In this document: piece after piece, positions 62,094 to 64,000 of the stretch | Layout of the letters: each line of letters opens with the position of its first letter | Position numbering within the stretch: position 1 is the stretch's first letter | Source: JAITMY01 sp031553765 | GTDB taxonomy: Bacteria > Bacteroidota > Bacteroidia > Bacteroidales > UBA932 | Direction of reading: 5' to 3' | Assembly (NCBI GenBank): GCA_031553765.1 | Contig: JAVBKY010000006.1 | Span: forward strand, 186,001 to 250,000 | Length of the DNA stretch: 64,000 nt | Notes under the pieces: model-generated | What the model was told of the DNA's origin: nothing | Databases searched by the model: none | Seen by the model: only the letters and a program-made list of their open reading frames with translations | Translations under genes and position numbers: made by a program

Positions 62094-63395
62094 ATGAAAA
62101 CAAGATGGATTGTTCTATTCTGCGTGCTGGCAGCAATCAGCATACTGGGGTTACTCACCCCCGAGGTACAAGACTTGTTTACCAAAGTCGACCCGAACCT
62201 CAACCCCTCCGATGTGGCGTGGATGATTACCGCTACCATACTAGTACTACTCATGACGCCTGGTGTATCATTTTTTTATGGCGGAATGGTGCGCAACAAA
62301 AACATTATCTCCACCATGCTGCAAAGCTTCATTGCCATGGGCATAGTAAGCGTGGTGTGGGTGCTATTTGGCTTCAGCCTTACCTTTGGCGATGACATTG
62401 GCGGTGTGATTGGTAACCCCGCCACCTTTTTTATGTTCAAAAATGTAGGTGTAAGCACGCACGAGCTGCTGGCGCCCACTATTCCGCTGGCGCTGTTTGC
62501 CCTTTTTCAAATGAAGTTCGCCATTCTCACTCCGGCGCTCATCACAGGGTCATTTGCCGAGCGTGTTCGCTTCTCATCTTACGTTATCTTCATGCTGCTA
62601 TTCACCATTTTTGTGTACGCGCCGTTGGCACACTGCACATGGCATCCCGAAGGCTTGTTCAAACAAATGGGCGTGGTGGACTTTGCAGGAGGTATTGTGG
62701 TACACGCCTCATCGGGTGTGGCGGCATTGGCCGGAGCCTTATTTTTGGGAAGACGTAAGCAAGCGGGCGAACATCGCCCTGCGCACATTCCCTTTGTGCT
62801 ACTGGGAACAGCGCTGCTGTGGGTAGGCTGGTTTGGCTTCAACTCAGGTTCAGCGTTAGCTGCCAACGGCATGGCGGTAAAAGCATTCCTCAACACCAAC
62901 ACCGCCTCGGCTATGGCCATGCTCACATGGCTATTTTTTGACGGCGTGCGCGGTCATAAAATGTCGGCTATGGGTGCCGCTGTAGGAGCAGTAGCGGGGT
63001 TGGTAGGCATTACGCCCTCAGCTGGATACGTTACGGTGGGCGAAAGCGTTTTTATTGGCTTCATCACCGCCGTAATTTGCAACATTGCCGTGTACTGGAA
63101 AAGCAAGTCATCTATTGACGATGCGCTGGATGTATTCCCCACGCACGGTGTAGGCGGTATTATGGGCACGGTGCTCACAGGCGTGTTTGTGGATGGATTG
63201 TTGGATGGTAACACTGGCATATTTTTCAACCACATTCTGGCGGTACTCATCGTAATAGTTTACACCTTTGGCGTAACCTACGCGCTGTACTGGATTACCA
63301 ATAAGATTGTTCCCATGCGCGTATCAGCAGCCAGCGAACGAATTGGGCTAGACAGAAGCCAGCATAACGAGTGGTTTGGCGATGTGGAGGAGTAA
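62094..63395 (+). CDS. amtB: Ammonium transporter (Amt/AmtB family)
   Basis: 433 aa with an N-terminal hydrophobic segment that resembles a signal peptide, then 11 transmembrane helices. Family motifs are MTPGVSFFYGGMVRNKN, FAERVRFSSYVIFMLL, the first pore His in GGIVVHASSGVAALAGA near residue 204 and the second in FPTHGVGGIMGTVLTGVF near residue 350. It brings in ammonia through the inner membrane for the GS, AsnA and CarAB reactions encoded nearby. No glnK (P-II) gene is adjacent, although amt-glnK pairs are common. Confidence 0.97.
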   Translation: MKTRWIVLFCVLAAISILGLLTPEVQDLFTKVDPNLNPSDVAWMITATILVLLMTPGVSFFYGGMVRNKNIISTMLQSFIAMGIVSVVWVLFGFSLTFGDDIGGVIGNPATFFMFKNVGVSTHELLAPTIPLALFALFQMKFAILTPALITGSFAERVRFSSYVIFMLLFTIFVYAPLAHCTWHPEGLFKQMGVVDFAGGIVVHASSGVAALAGALFLGRRKQAGEHRPAHIPFVLLGTALLWVGWFGFNSGSALAANGMAVKAFLNTNTASAMAMLTWLFFDGVRGHKMSAMGAAVGAVAGLVGITPSAGYVTVGESVFIGFITAVICNIAVYWKSKSSIDDALDVFPTHGVGGIMGTVLTGVFVDGLLDGNTGIFFNHILAVLIVIVYTFGVTYALYWITNKIVPMRVSAASERIGLDRSQHNEWFGDVEE

Positions 63396-63435
63396 AAAAT
63401 CATCATTCCCGCAATTACTTCCAGTAAAACTTTAT

Positions 63436-63523
63436 GCCTCTCCCCCACCCCCTCTCCATAGGAGGGGGGCGCCGTAGTGCGTGGGAAAGTTCCTCTCTTG
63501 CGGAGAGGGATTTAGGGGGAGGT
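63436..63523. repeat. Palindromic element family B, copy B4 (shorter)
   Basis: Left end GCCTCTCCCCCACCCCCTC, nested CTCTCCATAGGAGGG, right end GGAGAGGGATTTAGGGGGAG. It lies between amt and the last gene. Confidence 0.85.
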
Positions 63524-63589
63524 TAATGTATGATGGGAATCATATAGGAACGCATTTTTTCTTACCTTTACACTTCGTAAAAAGTAAAT

Positions 63590-64000
63590 ATGCGCCTTAT
63601 TACCCCTACCAACACCCTTGCCGATGTGCTACTCCTCAACAACGGTTTAATAGCCGTAGTGGAGCGTTTGGGCATGGAACTGGGCATGGGTGACATGAGT
63701 ATACGCGACGTATGCGTCAAGCACAAGGTAGATGTGGATTTTTGCTGCGCGTTGCTCAACACACTGGGTACGGAGCATTACTATCCCGAGCAACCGCTAT
63801 CAACACAGGGAGCGCTGCACTTGGTGGAGTACCTGCGCAAAACGCACGAGCATTACCGCCGCACACAGCTGCGCATAATACAGGCACACGTAGCACGGCT
63901 CGTGGCATCAAGCACCAATCCCAATAAGCAGCTACAAGTGGTTGAGCAAACATTCGGCGAGCTACACCAAGAATTGTTGCAATATTTCACAAAAATAGAG
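63590..64000 (+). CDS. ScdA_N-like/hemerythrin-type protein, 3' part outside window
   Basis: 137 codons open from the ATG at 63590 to the window end. The start matches an ScdA N-terminal (DUF542-like) domain: NTLADVLLLNNGLIAVVERLG, then DMSIRDVCVKHKVDVDFCCALLNTL. Next comes YLRKTHEHYRRTQLRIIQAHV, a helix with conserved His residues as in hemerythrin-like domains. In Bacteroidales such proteins often end in a helix-turn-helix and belong to regulators of stress or redox response; the missing C-terminus prevents a decision. A TACCTTTA box is found 20 nt upstream. Confidence 0.65.
   Translation, partial: MRLITPTNTLADVLLLNNGLIAVVERLGMELGMGDMSIRDVCVKHKVDVDFCCALLNTLGTEHYYPEQPLSTQGALHLVEYLRKTHEHYRRTQLRIIQAHVARLVASSTNPNKQLQVVEQTFGELHQELLQYFTKIE

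Overview
This 64 kb window looks like a chromosome segment of a Bacteroidota species, most likely order Bacteroidales. The evidence is the nusB-yajC-YbbR-coaE block, type III glutamine synthetase, LL-diaminopimelate aminotransferase (DapL), a DUF6175-type secreted protein, many lipoproteins with a Ser-Cys lipobox, promoters of the TAnnTTTG type and almost no Shine-Dalgarno sequences. No rRNA, tRNA, CRISPR array, transposase or prophage gene is visible.

Layout. 1-3200 (+): end of nusB, then yajC, a YbbR protein, coaE and a TerB/J-domain protein. 3241-11033 (-): three tandem paralogous lipoproteins, a 980-aa ABCG-like transporter and recQ. 11164-21065: an EEP-fold lipoprotein and a DEAD-box RNA helicase (+), a KAS III enzyme (-), a small outer-membrane protein (+), and a beta-barrel plus 1026-aa TPR pair (-). 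21227-33821: ftsE, pgeF, a PAP2 phosphatase, hisIE, hisA, purU, an MBL lipoprotein, glyA, two thioesterases, a YihY protein, a Tat-exported enolase-superfamily protein, maf and a KdsC-like phosphatase. 33991-42138 (-): a DUF2520 protein and a cluster of secreted LPP20/DUF6175-type proteins of unknown role, interrupted by a RhuM-like gene. 42183-63395: a nitrogen-assimilation island with gltD, gltB, glnN, asnA, dapL, dapF and a divergent dapL paralogue on (-), then carA, carB, a porin-like gene and amt on (+). A partial ScdA_N-like gene ends the window.

The genes of the island fit together. Amt and the porin bring in ammonium. Type III GS and GOGAT fix it. AsnA, CarAB and the DapL/DapF branch spend ammonia, glutamine or glutamate on asparagine, carbamoyl phosphate and meso-DAP.

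The most unusual aspect of the window is its intergenic DNA. At least seven families of palindromic elements fill the gaps, and they are modular and nested: hairpins sit inside the loops or arms of other hairpins. Several reach into genes. A composite element is translated in frame as about 36 extra residues between the two halves of CarB, and its A-type half carries exactly the 10-nt deletion that avoids a stop codon. Another element supplies the last residues and stop codon of carA. A third supplies the start codon of pgeF. The five full-length copies of the main family (A) all lie in the same orientation relative to the gene downstream.
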